A DNA stretch of 64,000 nucleotides from NCBI RefSeq assembly GCF_900094625.1, contig NZ_FMAJ01000006.1, forward strand, positions 248,001-312,000. Reading direction: 5' to 3'. The translations under genes and the position numbers were made by a program. The number at the start of each line of letters is the position of its first letter. Position 1 is the first letter of the stretch. The notes under the pieces were generated by a model. It searched no databases and was not told where the DNA came from. It saw nothing but the letters and a program-made list of their open reading frames with translations. Shown in pieces: positions 44,127-54,082 of this stretch. Origin of the DNA: Rhizobium aethiopicum. Lineage in GTDB: Bacteria > Pseudomonadota > Alphaproteobacteria > Rhizobiales > Rhizobiaceae.

Positions 44127-44984
44127 ATGACGAATTATCCGAAACCGCCTTTCCCGTCGCAAAAGCAGCCGATGCCCGGTTTTACCGCGCGGATGGACCC
44201 CATTCCCGACCACGGCGAGGAAAGCTATCGCGGCTCTGAAAGGCTGAAAGGCAAGCGGGCGATCATTACCGGCGGCGATAGCGGCATCGGTCGGGCGGTG
44301 GCGATCGCCTATGCCCGGGAAGGCGCAGACTTGGTGATTTCCTATCTGGACGAGGATGAGGATGCCGACGAGACGAAGCGGCTCGTCGAACAGGCCGGGC
44401 GTAAGGCCGTGCTCGTCAGTGGTGATATCCAGGACCCGGCCCATTGCCGGCAGATTGTCGAGACGGCAGTCAAGGAACTCGGCGGCATCGACATTCTCGT
44501 CAACAACGCCGCGCATCAGGCAAGTTTCAAGAGCATTGACGAGATCAGCGACGAGGAATGGGAGCTGACCTTCAAGGTCAACATCCACGCGATGTTCTAC
44601 CTGACCAAGGCGGCCGTCGCCCACATGAAGCCCGGCGGCGCCATCATCAATACGGCTTCGATCAATGCGGACAATCCGAACCCGACGTTGCTGGCCTATG
44701 CGACGACGAAGGGCGCGATCCAGAATTTCACCGCCGGCCTGGCCCAGCTTCTGGCCGAGAAGGGCATTCGCGCCAATGCCGTAGCGCCGGGCCCGATCTG
44801 GACTCCGCTCATTCCTTCGACGTTGCCCGAAGACAGCGTCAGCAATTTTGGCAAGCAGGTGCCGATGAAACGGCCGGGCCAGCCGGCCGAACTGGCCACG
44901 GCCTATGTCATGCTGGCCGATCCCTTGTCGAGCTATGTCTCCGGCACGACAATCGCGGTCACGGGCGGCAAGCCGATCCTTTAA
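44127..44984 (+). CDS. Short-chain dehydrogenase/reductase (YghA/YhdF-like)
   Basis: The 285-residue product is an extended-N-terminus SDR of the group often linked to general stress. It begins with NYPKPPFPSQKQPMPG ... MDPIPDHGEESYRGSERLKGKRAIITGGDSGIGRAVA, where TGGDSGIG is the cofactor motif. It continues with DILVNNAAHQ, the catalytic Ser in NTASINADN and the YATTK pair. AGGAGG lies five bases before the second of two adjacent ATGs (44127), which I prefer to the one at 44124. It stands alone between IclR and the oxoprolinase, and the substrate is unknown. Confidence 0.88.
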   Translation: MTNYPKPPFPSQKQPMPGFTARMDPIPDHGEESYRGSERLKGKRAIITGGDSGIGRAVAIAYAREGADLVISYLDEDEDADETKRLVEQAGRKAVLVSGDIQDPAHCRQIVETAVKELGGIDILVNNAAHQASFKSIDEISDEEWELTFKVNIHAMFYLTKAAVAHMKPGGAIINTASINADNPNPTLLAYATTKGAIQNFTAGLAQLLAEKGIRANAVAPGPIWTPLIPSTLPEDSVSNFGKQVPMKRPGQPAELATAYVMLADPLSSYVSGTTIAVTGGKPIL

Positions 44985-45077
44985 TGCATGTCGGCCGGAA
45001 TTGGCGGTTCCGGAATGAAGGCATGCGTGGAAACAAGGAGCTGAAGCGCGTAGTCACGATCTGGTAGGATGCGCGCT

Positions 45078-48000
45078 TCAGTGTGGTTTGCCGTAGCCAC
45101 CGCCGGTCGGCGTCGTGATGATCACGGCGTCGCCGGCGGCGAGCATTGCCTGGTCACAGCCCTCCAGCCTTTCGACGCTGCCGTCGGCGCGACGAATCTC
45201 GGTTTTCCCCAATTGTCCGTCTTCCCCGCCGAAGAGGCCGAAAGGCCGGATCGTTCGGTGCGAGGAGAGAATGCTGCAATCCATCATTTCCAGGAAGCGG
45301 ATGGTGCGCTGCGTGCCTCCGCCGGAACGATATTGCCCCCTGCCGCCGGAGCCGCGGCGGATGTGGAAATCTTCCAGCACGACGGGAAAGCGGAATTCCA
45401 GCACCTCCGGATCGGTCAGCCGGGAATTGGTCATATGGGTGTGCACGCCGTCGGCGCCGGTGAAACCGGTGCCGTCGTTGAGCAGGCCGGCGGGGGCGCC
45501 GGAGCAGATCGTCTCGTAATATTGATAAACAGCGTTGCCGAAGGTCAGGTTGTTCATAGAACCCTGAGCGGCAGCGAGCGTCCCGAGCGCCCCGAACAGC
45601 GCATTCGTCACATGCTGGCTGGTTTCGACATTGCCGGCGACAACGGCGGCCGGATAGGCCGGGCGCAGCATCGAACCATCCGGCACGATAATCCGGATCG
45701 GCCGCAGGCAGCCGGCATTCATCGGGATCGGTTGCTCGACCATGACGCGGAAGACGTAGAGCACGGCGGCGCGCGTCACCGGTTCCGGTGCGTTGAAATT
45801 GGTCGGCTGTTGCGCGCTCGTGCCGGTGAAATCGACCGTCGCCTCGCGCGCCTGCCTGTCGACGGTGATCTTCACCGTGATGACGGCGCCCTGGTCTGTG
45901 GGATAAGTGAATTCGCTGTCGCTGAGGCGCGCGATCACCCGGCGAACGCTCTCCTCGGCATTGTCCTGGACGTGGCCCATATAGGCTTCGACGACGCCGA
46001 GCCCGAAATGGGCGACCATTTTGCGCAACTCTTGCACGCCTTTTTCGTTGGCGGCGATCTGCGCCTTCACGTCGGCAAGGTTCTGGGCCGGGTTGCGGGC
46101 AGGGTAAGGATGATTCTTGAGCATAGCCGCGAATTCGGCTTCGCGGAAACGTCCCTTGTTGACCAGCAGGAAGTTGTCGATCAGCACGCCCTCTTCATCG
46201 ACCTTCGTCGCTCGCGGCGTCATCGAACCCGGCGCCTTGCCGCCGATATCAGCATGATGGCCGCGCGAGGCGACGTAAAAGAGGATGGTCTCTCCCGCAT
46301 CGTCGAACACCGGCGTGACGACGGTGATGTCGGGCAGATGCGTGCCGCCATTGTAAGGCGCGTTGAGCGCGAAGACGTCGCCCGGATGAATGCAGCCTTC
46401 GTTGAGGCGGATGATGGTTTCGACTGAGCGGTCCATGGAGCCGAGATGCACCGGCATATGCGGCGCGTTGGCGACGAGCGCGCCGGTGCGGTCGAAAATG
46501 GCGCAGGAGAAATCGAGCCGCTCCTTGATATTGACCGAATGGGCGGTGTTCTGCAGCGTCACGCCCATCTGCTCGGCGATCGCCATGAAGAGATTGTTGA
46601 AGACTTCGAGCATGACCGGATCGGCGCTGGTGCCGATCGCGGCATTTCGGGAAAGCGCGACCTCGCGGGTGAGAACGATATGGTCGTGGCCGGTAAGCCG
46701 CGCCTGCCACCCCGCCTCGACGACGATCGTCTGATGCGCTTCGATGATGAGGGCGGGCCCCTTGACGACAGCGCCGGTCTTCAGCGCATTACGTCGGAAA
46801 ATGCCGGCCTCGTGCCAGGTTCCGCCGGAATAGAACCGGGTCGTGCGAAGCGCTTGCGGCGCGAAGGTCGTCGCTTGTACATCCGTCTCTTCGATATCGG
46901 CGCCGCCGCCGATGCCCTCGACTTCGATCGAGTCGACAAGGATAGGCCGGTCGTCGAAGGTGAAGCCGAACTGCTTCTTGTGGGCGACGGCAAAGGCTTG
47001 CGTCATCTCCTCCTCTCGCCCGAAGGCGACGGGCAGGGCCGTGTCGGTGCCCTTATATTGCAGGTGCAGCCGGGTGACGACCTCCATGTCGCCGGCTTCG
47101 ACGCCCTGCAGCATCAATTCTCCGCGCACCTCTTCCTCCAGATCGGCCCTCACGTCGTCGATCGACGTCAACGCCGTTGCAAGTTCCGTCAGCACCGCGC
47201 GCTGGCGTGTGGCGCGGATATCTGCGAGCCCCATGCCATAAGCCGAGAGGATGCCGGAGAAGGGGTGGATCAGCACCGTCTTCATGCCGAGGCTGTCGGC
47301 GACCAGGCAGGCATGCTGGCCGCCGGCGCCGCCGAAGCAGGTGAGCGCATAATTCGAAACATCGTAGCCGCGCTGGACGGAGATCTTCTTGATGGCATTG
47401 GCCATGTTCTCGACGGCGATGGCAAGGAAGCCGTCGGCGACGTCTTCCGCCGTCCGTCCACCGCCGATCGTCTGCGCCATCTCTGCGAAGGCGGCCCGCA
47501 CCGCTTCGGCATCGAGCGGCTGATCCTGCTCCGGTCCGAAGATCTCTGGGAAGAAATCCGGCAGCAGCTTGCCGGTCATGATATTGGCGTCGGTGACGGC
47601 AAGCGGCCCGCCGCGGCGATAGGATTTCGGGCCGGGCGTAGCACCCGCCGATTCCGGGCCGACCCGGAAGCGTGAACCGTCATAGCTCAGGATCGAGCCG
47701 CCGCCGGCTGCGACGGTATGGATCTTCATCATCGGCGCGCGCATGCGCACGCCGGCGACTTCCGTCTCGAAGGCGCGTTCCAGTTCGCCGTCATAATGCG
47801 AAACGTCCGTCGAGGTGCCGCCCATGTCGAAGCCGATCATCCTGTCGAAACCGGCGATGCGCGAGACCTCGACAGCGCCGACCACCCCGCCCGCCGGGCC
47901 TGAAAGGATCGCGTCCTTTCCCTGGAAGAGGTGTGCATCGGTCAATCCGCCGGAAGACTGCATGAACATCAGCCTCGGGCCCTTTCTCTCGACGGCGCCG

Positions 48001-48689
48001 AGCTCGGCCGCGACCTGGTCGACATAGCGCCGGAGAACCGGAGACAGATAGGCGTCGACGACGGCGGTGTCGCCGCGTCCGACGAATTTGATCAACGGTG
48101 AAACGACATGCGAAGGCGAGATTTGCGCGAAGCCGATAGTGCGGGCGATGGCGGCCGCCTGCTGCTCATGTTCGGGATAGCGGTAGGCATGCATGAAGAC
48201 GATGGCGACGGCGCGTAAGCCCTCGGCATAGGCGGCCTCAAGCGCTTGTCTTAGGCCATCCTCGTCAAGCGGACGCTGCACCGTGCCATCCGCCAGCACG
48301 CGCTCGTCGGCTTCGACAACATCGGCATACAGCAGTTCCGGCTTGACGATCTTCTTGGCGAAGATATCGGCGCGGGCCTGGTAGCCGATCTCCAGCGCAT
48401 CGCGAAAACCTTTCGTGGTCACCAGCAGGGTCGGATCGCCCTTGCGTTCCAGCAGGGCATTGGTGGCGACCGTCGTTCCCATCTTCACCGCGCCGATGCG
48501 ATCAGAGGGGATCGGCTGGCCGGGCTTGAGGCCGAGCAGTTCACGGATGCCATGCACCGCCGGGTCGCGATAGGCTTCCGGATTTTCCGAAAGCAGCTTG
48601 TGGGCGACGAGCGAACCGTCGGGACGGCGGGCGACGATATCGGTGAAAGTGCCGCCGCGATCGATCCAGAAATCCCACTGTCCGCTCAT
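45078..48689 (-). CDS. 5-Oxoprolinase (ATP-hydrolysing), fused HyuA-HyuB type
   Basis: 5-Oxoprolinase opens 5-oxo-L-proline to glutamate with ATP. The 1203-residue product is close to the eukaryotic/bacterial fused enzyme in length. The HyuA half (about 1-690) starts [19 protein letters not shown] and has [16 protein letters not shown] and [17 protein letters not shown]. The HyuB half (about 690-1203) shows [39 protein letters not shown] and [20 protein letters not shown] lies seven bases before the ATG. A related hydantoinase function is possible, but the single fused chain favours oxoprolinase. The MarR-like gene opposite shares a palindromic operator with it. Confidence 0.9.
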   Translation of the reverse strand: MSGQWDFWIDRGGTFTDIVARRPDGSLVAHKLLSENPEAYRDPAVHGIRELLGLKPGQPIPSDRIGAVKMGTTVATNALLERKGDPTLLVTTKGFRDALEIGYQARADIFAKKIVKPELLYADVVEADERVLADGTVQRPLDEDGLRQALEAAYAEGLRAVAIVFMHAYRYPEHEQQAAAIARTIGFAQISPSHVVSPLIKFVGRGDTAVVDAYLSPVLRRYVDQVAAELGAVERKGPRLMFMQSSGGLTDAHLFQGKDAILSGPAGGVVGAVEVSRIAGFDRMIGFDMGGTSTDVSHYDGELERAFETEVAGVRMRAPMMKIHTVAAGGGSILSYDGSRFRVGPESAGATPGPKSYRRGGPLAVTDANIMTGKLLPDFFPEIFGPEQDQPLDAEAVRAAFAEMAQTIGGGRTAEDVADGFLAIAVENMANAIKKISVQRGYDVSNYALTCFGGAGGQHACLVADSLGMKTVLIHPFSGILSAYGMGLADIRATRQRAVLTELATALTSIDDVRADLEEEVRGELMLQGVEAGDMEVVTRLHLQYKGTDTALPVAFGREEEMTQAFAVAHKKQFGFTFDDRPILVDSIEVEGIGGGADIEETDVQATTFAPQALRTTRFYSGGTWHEAGIFRRNALKTGAVVKGPALIIEAHQTIVVEAGWQARLTGHDHIVLTREVALSRNAAIGTSADPVMLEVFNNLFMAIAEQMGVTLQNTAHSVNIKERLDFSCAIFDRTGALVANAPHMPVHLGSMDRSVETIIRLNEGCIHPGDVFALNAPYNGGTHLPDITVVTPVFDDAGETILFYVASRGHHADIGGKAPGSMTPRATKVDEEGVLIDNFLLVNKGRFREAEFAAMLKNHPYPARNPAQNLADVKAQIAANEKGVQELRKMVAHFGLGVVEAYMGHVQDNAEESVRRVIARLSDSEFTYPTDQGAVITVKITVDRQAREATVDFTGTSAQQPTNFNAPEPVTRAAVLYVFRVMVEQPIPMNAGCLRPIRIIVPDGSMLRPAYPAAVVAGNVETSQHVTNALFGALGTLAAAQGSMNNLTFGNAVYQYYETICSGAPAGLLNDGTGFTGADGVHTHMTNSRLTDPEVLEFRFPVVLEDFHIRRGSGGRGQYRSGGGTQRTIRFLEMMDCSILSSHRTIRPFGLFGGEDGQLGKTEIRRADGSVERLEGCDQAMLAAGDAVIITTPTGGGYGKPH

Positions 48690-48719
48690 CGTCCGGCCTC
48701 CTGTTGAACTGAAAATTTA

Positions 48720-48745
48720 TTGACGATTTATCGATAAAATGTCAA
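48720..48745. promoter_or_regulatory. Palindromic operator between the oxoprolinase and MarR-like genes
   Basis: A perfect 12-base palindrome TTTATCGATAAA (48727-48738) is framed symmetrically by TTGAC (48720-48724) and GTCAA (48741-48745), all centred at 48732.5. It stands about 30 bp from the ATG of each divergent gene, where a dimeric regulator could shut both. MarR-like proteins bind such sites. Confidence 0.65.
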
Positions 48746-48775
48746 CGTTCTTCATCTCGACGGTGGAGGTTGGAC

Positions 48776-49306
48776 ATGGCAGATCGGCTCGGAAGACAAC
48801 CGGAAATCGGGCCTATCGTCTCCTCGGCGCATCTGGCCGATGGCGCGCTTCCCGTTCTTTCGGAGCTGGAGTTCGGCCTGATCCTCGCCGGCAACGCCTT
48901 CGACCGCTGGATGGTGCGCTGCATGACGGCGGCGGGCGAGCCCGGCTGCGCGGCGATCGAGGTGCTCGTGCTACATTCGGTGGCCCACCGGCAGCGGCCG
49001 AAGCGGCTCGCCGATCTCTGCAGCGTGCTTGGGGTCGAGGACACGCATCTGGTGATTTATGCGCTCAAGAAGCTCGAAAAGCGCGGCCTTGTGAAAAGCG
49101 CGCGGGCGGGCAAGGAGAAACTGATCACCGCAACCGACAAGGGCTTTGAAACCTGCCTGAAATACCGTGCGGTGCGGGAGGCGCTGCTGGTGGAATCGAT
49201 GAAAGGGCTCGGGCTCGATGCCGGGGCGGCATCGGCGGTGGCGGCCACGCTTAGGGCGCTTTCCGGCCACTATGATCAAGCAGCAAGGGCCGCCGCCTCT
49301 TTATGA
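48776..49306 (+). CDS. MarR-like winged-helix regulator
   Basis: The 176-residue protein has a central winged helix: AAIEVLVLHSVAHRQRPKRLADLCSVLGVEDTHLVIYALKKLEKRGLVKSARAGKEKLITATDKG (about residues 58-125), with helical ends that should form the dimer. This is the predicted-regulator group near MarR. The ATG at 48776 has GGAGG six bases ahead. Divergent placement from the oxoprolinase gene with a shared operator suggests that it controls that enzyme and itself. Confidence 0.82.
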   Translation: MADRLGRQPEIGPIVSSAHLADGALPVLSELEFGLILAGNAFDRWMVRCMTAAGEPGCAAIEVLVLHSVAHRQRPKRLADLCSVLGVEDTHLVIYALKKLEKRGLVKSARAGKEKLITATDKGFETCLKYRAVREALLVESMKGLGLDAGAASAVAATLRALSGHYDQAARAAASL

Positions 49307-49359
49307 CGACAGCCCTTGTCGGGGGCAGGGAGAGATCCCCCGGTGTTCAGGCGGCTTTT

Positions 49360-49575
49360 TCAGCCGAAGCAGGGCATGGCCGGCAGATTGGCGCGGCTCG
49401 CAAGCGCCCCGATCATCTTGCCCACCGGCGTCGGGCGCGGTTCTCGTTTGCCGGCGGCCGTCTCCAGGAGTTGCTTGAAGTCCTCAAGCTTCACGCCGTC
49501 GGCGCGCAACACCATGGCGATCAGGGGGTCGCGAAGGGCTTCGGATATCGTCAGGTCGTCTCTGGTCTTTCTCAT
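49360..49575 (-). CDS. Small conserved-type hypothetical protein (71 aa)
   Basis: The product begins MRKTRDDLTISEALRDPLI and continues AMVLRADGVKLEDFKQLLETAA, a helical pattern seen in short rhizobial proteins of unknown function. AAGGAGG lies six to seven bases before the ATG at 49575; the longer frame upstream overlaps the TetR operators and is not used. It is divergent from the TetR gene and shares its control region, so it may be the regulated partner. No motif gives a function. Confidence 0.7.
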   Translation of the reverse strand: MRKTRDDLTISEALRDPLIAMVLRADGVKLEDFKQLLETAAGKREPRPTPVGKMIGALASRANLPAMPCFG

Positions 49576-49655
49576 GGCTTGTCCTCCTTTCGTGGGCGGT
49601 CGCCCGTGTTCCACATCCGCCGCCAACCCTCTGCGTTGACTTTCGCGGTCTGTGG

Positions 49656-49698
49656 TGTTACCGGTAAGTAACAATGCTGTTGTTACCGATCGGTCACA
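49656..49698. promoter_or_regulatory. Twin 18-bp palindromes, candidate TetR operators
   Basis: Two sites read TGTTAC-N6-GTAACA (49656-49673) and TGTTAC-N6-GTCACA (49681-49698), the second with one imperfect base. Their centres are 25 bp apart. They lie directly before the TetR start and about 80 bp before the divergent small gene, so one regulator could govern both. Confidence 0.7.
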
Positions 49699-49701
49699 TT
49701 G

Positions 49702-50325
49702 ATGTCAAGGACTTCGTCCGCAAAAAAATCAGAAACTTCGAATGAAATCTCCGCAGCTGTTCCAGACGATCGCATCCCGCCGCGGGAGCGCATCGTCTCG
49801 ACCGCCTCGGAGCTTTTCCGCGAGCGCGGCATCCGCGGCATCGGCGTCGATGCCATCGCCGACGCCGCTCTGACCAACAAGATGACGCTTTACCGCCATT
49901 TCGGCTCTAAGGACGAACTCGTCTGCGAGACGCTGCGCCGCGCCTCCGAAAAGGCCGATGCCATCTGGCGCGATCTGGAGTCCGCCCATCCTGGCGATCC
50001 CCGCGCCCAGCTCGACGCCTGGGTGGAGATGCGGGCGCAGTGTCTGAACGGCGAGCCCGCTGGCTGCGATCTCGCCAATGCCGCCATCGAGCTCAAGGGG
50101 GAGGGCCATCCCGCCCACGAAATGATCGAGCGGCACAAGGCTGAACAGCGCGATCGCCTGGCCGCGCTCTGTTCGGCGGCCGGCGCGCGCGAAGCCGAGC
50201 TTCTTGCCGATACGCTGACGCTGCTGCTCGAAGGCGCGCGCGTCAGCCGCCAGGCGATGGGCGCTGCCGGCTGCTGCGGTCATTTCGCCAAGGCCTGCAG
50301 GGCAGCGATCACCTCTTTCGCCTGA
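49702..50325 (+). CDS. TetR-family transcriptional regulator
   Basis: The 207-residue protein has the TetR N-terminal domain RERIVSTASELFRERGIRGIGVDAIADAALTNKMTLYRHFGSKDELVCETLR (about residues 30-80) and a longer C-terminal ligand domain with GCDLANAAIELKGEGHPAHEMIERHK. The first ATG (49702) is adjacent to the second operator and lacks a good Shine-Dalgarno site, so the message may be nearly leaderless. It probably represses itself and the small divergent gene. The ligand is unknown. Confidence 0.88.
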   Translation: MSRTSSAKKSETSNEISAAVPDDRIPPRERIVSTASELFRERGIRGIGVDAIADAALTNKMTLYRHFGSKDELVCETLRRASEKADAIWRDLESAHPGDPRAQLDAWVEMRAQCLNGEPAGCDLANAAIELKGEGHPAHEMIERHKAEQRDRLAALCSAAGAREAELLADTLTLLLEGARVSRQAMGAAGCCGHFAKACRAAITSFA

Positions 50326-50450
50326 ACCGATGCTCGGTAGCGCCGCGAGTCCTTTCAGCCGCGCACAGAACACTCTCGCATCGAGGAGCGGGAACCTTCG
50401 CGCTTCCATGCCGTTTTCCCATCACCGGACGGCGATGTGGAGACCGGGAG

Positions 50451-50639
50451 ATGAACTACGTCTATCTCAAGCGCCTATATGCCAAACGCGCCGAACTCGA
50501 AGCCAAGCTGGAGCTTCACGATGCCCGCTATTGTTTCGGCGAGGAAGAGGTCGATGACGGCACCGACAGCGACCTGCGTCAGCGGCTAAGCGAGATTTCC
50601 GAGGAGATTACGGCGCTGGAAACCAGGCCGGGCCGCTAA
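50451..50639 (+). CDS. Small coiled-coil-type hypothetical protein (62 aa)
   Basis: The frame reads MNYVYLKRLYAKRAELEAKL, then an acidic middle (EEEVDDGTDSDLRQRL) and LSEISEEITALETR. Heptad-like leucines suggest a short helical hairpin or coiled coil. GGGAG is close ahead of the ATG. I recognise no family. It lies on the same strand as the TetR gene, 125 bp later, and may or may not be in its transcript. Confidence 0.55.
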   Translation: MNYVYLKRLYAKRAELEAKLELHDARYCFGEEEVDDGTDSDLRQRLSEISEEITALETRPGR

Positions 50640-50697
50640 AGCACTTTATTTCTGCGCATGCCGTCGTAAGACCGCGCGCGGTTTCGCACGACGTGCA

Positions 50698-51135
50698 TTA
50701 ATCGCCGGTCCGGAGGATTTGCATCGTCCGTTCGTCGAATTTCCCCTGGTAGAAGCGTTCGATCACCCTGTGAAAGGGTGAACCATGCTCGCTGACCGCT
50801 GCAAACAAGGTCATTGAGGAGCGCAGCTTGAGGTCGTCGGGCGAGCCAAGGATTTCACGCGCTGAACGGCGGTCAACCGACAAAATCGCCTCAGCGCAAC
50901 GCAGCAGCCGGCTTGAGAGGATGGGGTCGGCAAGATAGGCGGCGGCTTCCTCGGCCGAACGGATCGCATATTTCTCCGCCATTGCCGAGGTGCCGAGACC
51001 TGATATCTGCGGGAAGATGAACCACATCCAATGGGAGGTTTTCCGTCCGGCCTTCAGCTCGGAAAGCGCCTGCTCGTAGACTCCGTTTTGCGCATGGATG
51101 AAACGTTCGAGATTGTAATCGATATTGCCGGCCAT
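50698..51135 (-). CDS. DUF1810 family protein
   Basis: The 145-residue product matches DUF1810: YNLERFIHAQNGVYEQALSELKAGRKTSHWMWFIFPQISGLG near the N-terminus, then AEKYAIRSAEEAAAYLADPIL and a final FDERTMQIL. Members are small cytosolic proteins of unknown role. The HWMWFIFPQ stretch is the family hallmark. It has GGAAGG ahead of the ATG and stands alone. Confidence 0.88.
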   Translation of the reverse strand: MAGNIDYNLERFIHAQNGVYEQALSELKAGRKTSHWMWFIFPQISGLGTSAMAEKYAIRSAEEAAAYLADPILSSRLLRCAEAILSVDRRSAREILGSPDDLKLRSSMTLFAAVSEHGSPFHRVIERFYQGKFDERTMQILRTGD

Positions 51136-51228
51136 GGTTCCTTCCCCTTTTTGCTGTCAACGCCTGAGCCAGAGGTCTCCATGCCGGCCCTGGGCGATCA
51201 ATCTCGCCCGGGGCAGTCGGCTTTGCGG

Positions 51229-51543
51229 TCAGCAGACCCGTTCAGCATAGGGGCTGCTGTCGCGGCAATGGCCGTAAGGCTGATGATGCGGCCCGTTGTC
51301 GCCGGGGGTGGCGGCGATAGCCGATGTCGTCATCGGGTCGGTCTCACTGGAAGAATATGCGGCAAAACCAACAAAGCTCAGGACAACCAGGGCTGCGACC
51401 ACGACGATGCGTTCGAAACCCGAAAGTTTCTGGGCGCTCACATGTTCCACATACTCGCGCTCGCCTGCACCGGCAGTTTCATCCTCTTTCACATGGAGCG
51501 TCACCATGTCCTGGCGACGGCTTAAAGTTTCACAATCTGTCAT
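51229..51543 (-). CDS. Single-helix membrane hypothetical protein (104 aa)
   Basis: The product has a polar N-terminal part (about 1-42), one transmembrane helix (ERIVVVAALVVLSFVGFAAY, about residues 44-63) and a short tail rich in Ser, His and Pro. With no leader before the helix it should be a type II membrane protein. AGGAG lies about nine bases before the ATG. I know no family. It is read alone, away from the amidase gene. Confidence 0.55.
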   Translation of the reverse strand: MTDCETLSRRQDMVTLHVKEDETAGAGEREYVEHVSAQKLSGFERIVVVAALVVLSFVGFAAYSSSETDPMTTSAIAATPGDNGPHHQPYGHCRDSSPYAERVC

Positions 51544-51778
51544 TCTAATTTACTCCTGCAACACATGCGGGCCGGTCAAAAGAGTGAACTCTCACCCTCA
51601 TGCCGAACCGGCTCGGCATGCGTGCATGCATGTGTGTCTTCAATCGTGGCAATTGAAGGGGCGATATTCAAACTCAGTGTTCAAAAATTCGTACCAATAG
51701 ACGCAAAAGATTGTGAGGCTCTGGCCCGCCGGAACGATCCGGGGTAGTGCTGGCAGCATCTCTCATCAGGACCGCCCC

Positions 51779-53149
51779 ATGAGCAAATCCTTCGGTGCGA
51801 TGTCGGTCGCCCAGCTTTCCGTCCTCATCCAAGGCGGCACCGCCGATCCTGTCGATGTGGCCGAGGCGGTGTTCGAATCCATCGAAAATTGTGCGGACAA
51901 GGCGATCTTCACCATACTGCTTGAGGGCCGGGCGATGGAGGAGGCGCGCGCCTCCTCGAAGCGCTTGCGGGAAGGGCGTTCGCTCGGCTTGCTAGAGGGC
52001 ATTCCGATCGCCTGGAAGGATCTTTTCGACATCGAAGGCCTGCCGACGACGGCAGGATCCGTCGTCCTGGCCGCCGATCCGCCCGCCAACCGCGATGCGG
52101 CGGTCGTCGCCCTTCTCAGGCAGGCGGGCATGATTGCCATCGGCCGCACGAATATGAGCGAATTTGCCTTTTCCGGCCTCGGCATCAATCCGCATTACGG
52201 CACGCCGGTCAATCCGCGTGGCGCCGATTACCCGCGTATTCCCGGCGGTTCGTCCTCCGGCGCCGGTGTCGCCGTCGCAGCCGGGCTGGTGCCGGTGGCG
52301 ATGGGCACGGACACCGGCGGATCGGTGCGCATCCCCGCTGCCTTCAACGGGATCGTCGGCTACAAGGCGACACGCGGCCGCCACGCGATGGACGGCGTCT
52401 ACCCGCTGGCAAGGAGCCTCGATTCATTGGGGCCGCTCTGCCGCAGTGTCAGGGACGCGATATGGATCGATGCGGCGATGCGCGGCCTGACCGTGCCTGA
52501 CGTCGTGGGGCGTCCGCTGCAGGGGCTGGAACTGCTCGTGCCCGAAAACATCGTTTTCGATGCGGCGGAACCTGCGGTGATCGCCGCCTTCGAGGCAGCT
52601 TTGGAACGCCTTGAAAGCGCCGGCGCCTCTGTTTCCCGCATTCTCATTCCCGCCTTCGACCAAATCTTCGATCTGATGACGAGATATGGTCCGCTGGTGA
52701 CGGCGGAGGCTTTCGCCCTGCACCATAAACGTTTGGCGGGACCGGACGCAGACCGTATGGACCACCGCGTCGTCATGCGCACCAGCCTGGGAAGCAGGAT
52801 AACGACGTCCGATTACATTGCGATCCTGCAGGCGCGCAGCCGCCTGATCGCCGATGTCGACCGTCTCATTGGCAACCGTCTGATCGCCTTTCCGACGGTC
52901 GCCCATGTCGCGCCGCCGATCGCGCCGCTTGAAAAGGACGACGAACTCTTCTTCGCTGCGAATAACAAGACGCTGCGCAATACCGCAATCGGCAATTTCC
53001 TCGACTGGTGCGGCGTTTCCATCCCCTGCGGCACGGGTGCATCAGGCATGCCGGTCGGTCTGCTTCTTTCGGCGGCCGCAAATCGTGACGAGGCTCTGCT
53101 GGGCACGGCGCTAACCGCCGAGACGGTGGTCCGCGGCGATTTCGTCTGA
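51779..53149 (+). CDS. Amidase-signature family hydrolase
   Basis: Amidase-signature enzymes hydrolyse amides with a Ser-cisSer-Lys triad. The 456-residue product has the Lys in GIPIAWKDLFDIEGLPTTAGS, the Gly/Ser-rich signature PGGSSSGAGVAVAAGLVPVAMGTDTGGSVRIPA, with the cis-Ser in GGSSSG and the nucleophile Ser in GTDTGGSVR, and the closing SIPCGTGASGMPVGL. The ATG at 51779 has AGGA eight bases ahead. A longer upstream frame is not used. It is followed after 66 bp by a TIM-barrel isomerase on the same strand. GatA is unlikely, as gatC and gatB are absent. Confidence 0.88.
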   Translation: MSKSFGAMSVAQLSVLIQGGTADPVDVAEAVFESIENCADKAIFTILLEGRAMEEARASSKRLREGRSLGLLEGIPIAWKDLFDIEGLPTTAGSVVLAADPPANRDAAVVALLRQAGMIAIGRTNMSEFAFSGLGINPHYGTPVNPRGADYPRIPGGSSSGAGVAVAAGLVPVAMGTDTGGSVRIPAAFNGIVGYKATRGRHAMDGVYPLARSLDSLGPLCRSVRDAIWIDAAMRGLTVPDVVGRPLQGLELLVPENIVFDAAEPAVIAAFEAALERLESAGASVSRILIPAFDQIFDLMTRYGPLVTAEAFALHHKRLAGPDADRMDHRVVMRTSLGSRITTSDYIAILQARSRLIADVDRLIGNRLIAFPTVAHVAPPIAPLEKDDELFFAANNKTLRNTAIGNFLDWCGVSIPCGTGASGMPVGLLLSAAANRDEALLGTALTAETVVRGDFV

Positions 53150-53215
53150 AATTGGCAATTGAACCACCGGACTTTTATTGCCATTGATGGATGAGGAGAT
53201 CCTGGAGGAAAGCAC

Positions 53216-54076
53216 GTGCAGGTTTTACAGAGCGGACGCTTCGCGGTTTCGACCTGGTCGCTGCATCGGCTGCTAGGCGCCGTTTATGGCTATAGTCCCG
53301 ATCCCAGCAAGAGCGCGGCGCTGAAACAGCCCTCCGGCCCCGGCGGCGCGGCGCTGATCGACATGCCGGCGGCGCTCGCGGCGCGCGGCATCCACCGGCT
53401 CGAGGTCTGTTCCTTCCATCTGCCGAGCCTTGATGCAGCCTATATGAGTGAACTCAGGGACGCGATGGCGGCCTCGAACGTGCTGTTCCAGACGCTGCTC
53501 GTCGAGGACGGCGACCCAAGCCATCTGGAAACGGCGGAACGTGATGTCAGATGGATGGCAGACTGGATCGATATCGCGGCTGCGCTTGGGGCGCAAAGGA
53601 TGCGCGTCATCGCCGGCAAGCAGAAGCCGACGCAGGAAAACCTTGCCCGTGCCGCCCGTCACCTCGACTGGCTGGCCGACAAGGCGGAAGGCAGCAATGT
53701 GCGTGTCGTCGTCGAAAACTGGTTCGACCTGCTGCCGTCGCCGGCCGAAATGAATTGGCTGCTGGATGAGCTGGGCGGCAAGGTCGGGCTCAACGGCGAC
53801 CTCGGCAATTGGGCGGCGCCAGCCAAATACGAAGGCTTGGCCGATATAATGGGCCGGGCGGAAATCTGCCACGCAAAGGCCGATTACAGCGCTGCCGGCC
53901 TCGATGCCGGTGATTACCGCAAGTGCCTGGAGATGTGCGAGAAGGCGGGTTACACCGGCCCCTTCACGCTGATTTACGATTCGCCGTTCTTCGCCGATGA
54001 ATGGGACGGCATCCTGCTGCAAAAGCAGTTCATCGAGGATTTCCTGCGCGAGGCGCCGGCGCGAAAGGCCGGTTAA
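53216..54076 (+). CDS. Sugar phosphate isomerase/epimerase-like TIM-barrel protein
   Basis: The 286-residue product belongs to the AP endonuclease-2/xylose isomerase-like TIM-barrel group. The pattern VSTWSLHRLLGAVYG at the start, LEVCSFHLPSLDAAY, VRVVVENWFDLLPSPAEM, GLNGDLGNWAAP and CHAKADYSAAG puts metal-binding Glu, Asp, His and Asp in the usual order. It starts with GTG (53216), with GGAGG six bases ahead. It converges with betC with only six bases between stops. It may form a unit with the amidase, but the substrate is not known. Confidence 0.78.
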   Translation: MQVLQSGRFAVSTWSLHRLLGAVYGYSPDPSKSAALKQPSGPGGAALIDMPAALAARGIHRLEVCSFHLPSLDAAYMSELRDAMAASNVLFQTLLVEDGDPSHLETAERDVRWMADWIDIAAALGAQRMRVIAGKQKPTQENLARAARHLDWLADKAEGSNVRVVVENWFDLLPSPAEMNWLLDELGGKVGLNGDLGNWAAPAKYEGLADIMGRAEICHAKADYSAAGLDAGDYRKCLEMCEKAGYTGPFTLIYDSPFFADEWDGILLQKQFIEDFLREAPARKAG

Positions 54077-54082
54077 TCAAGC

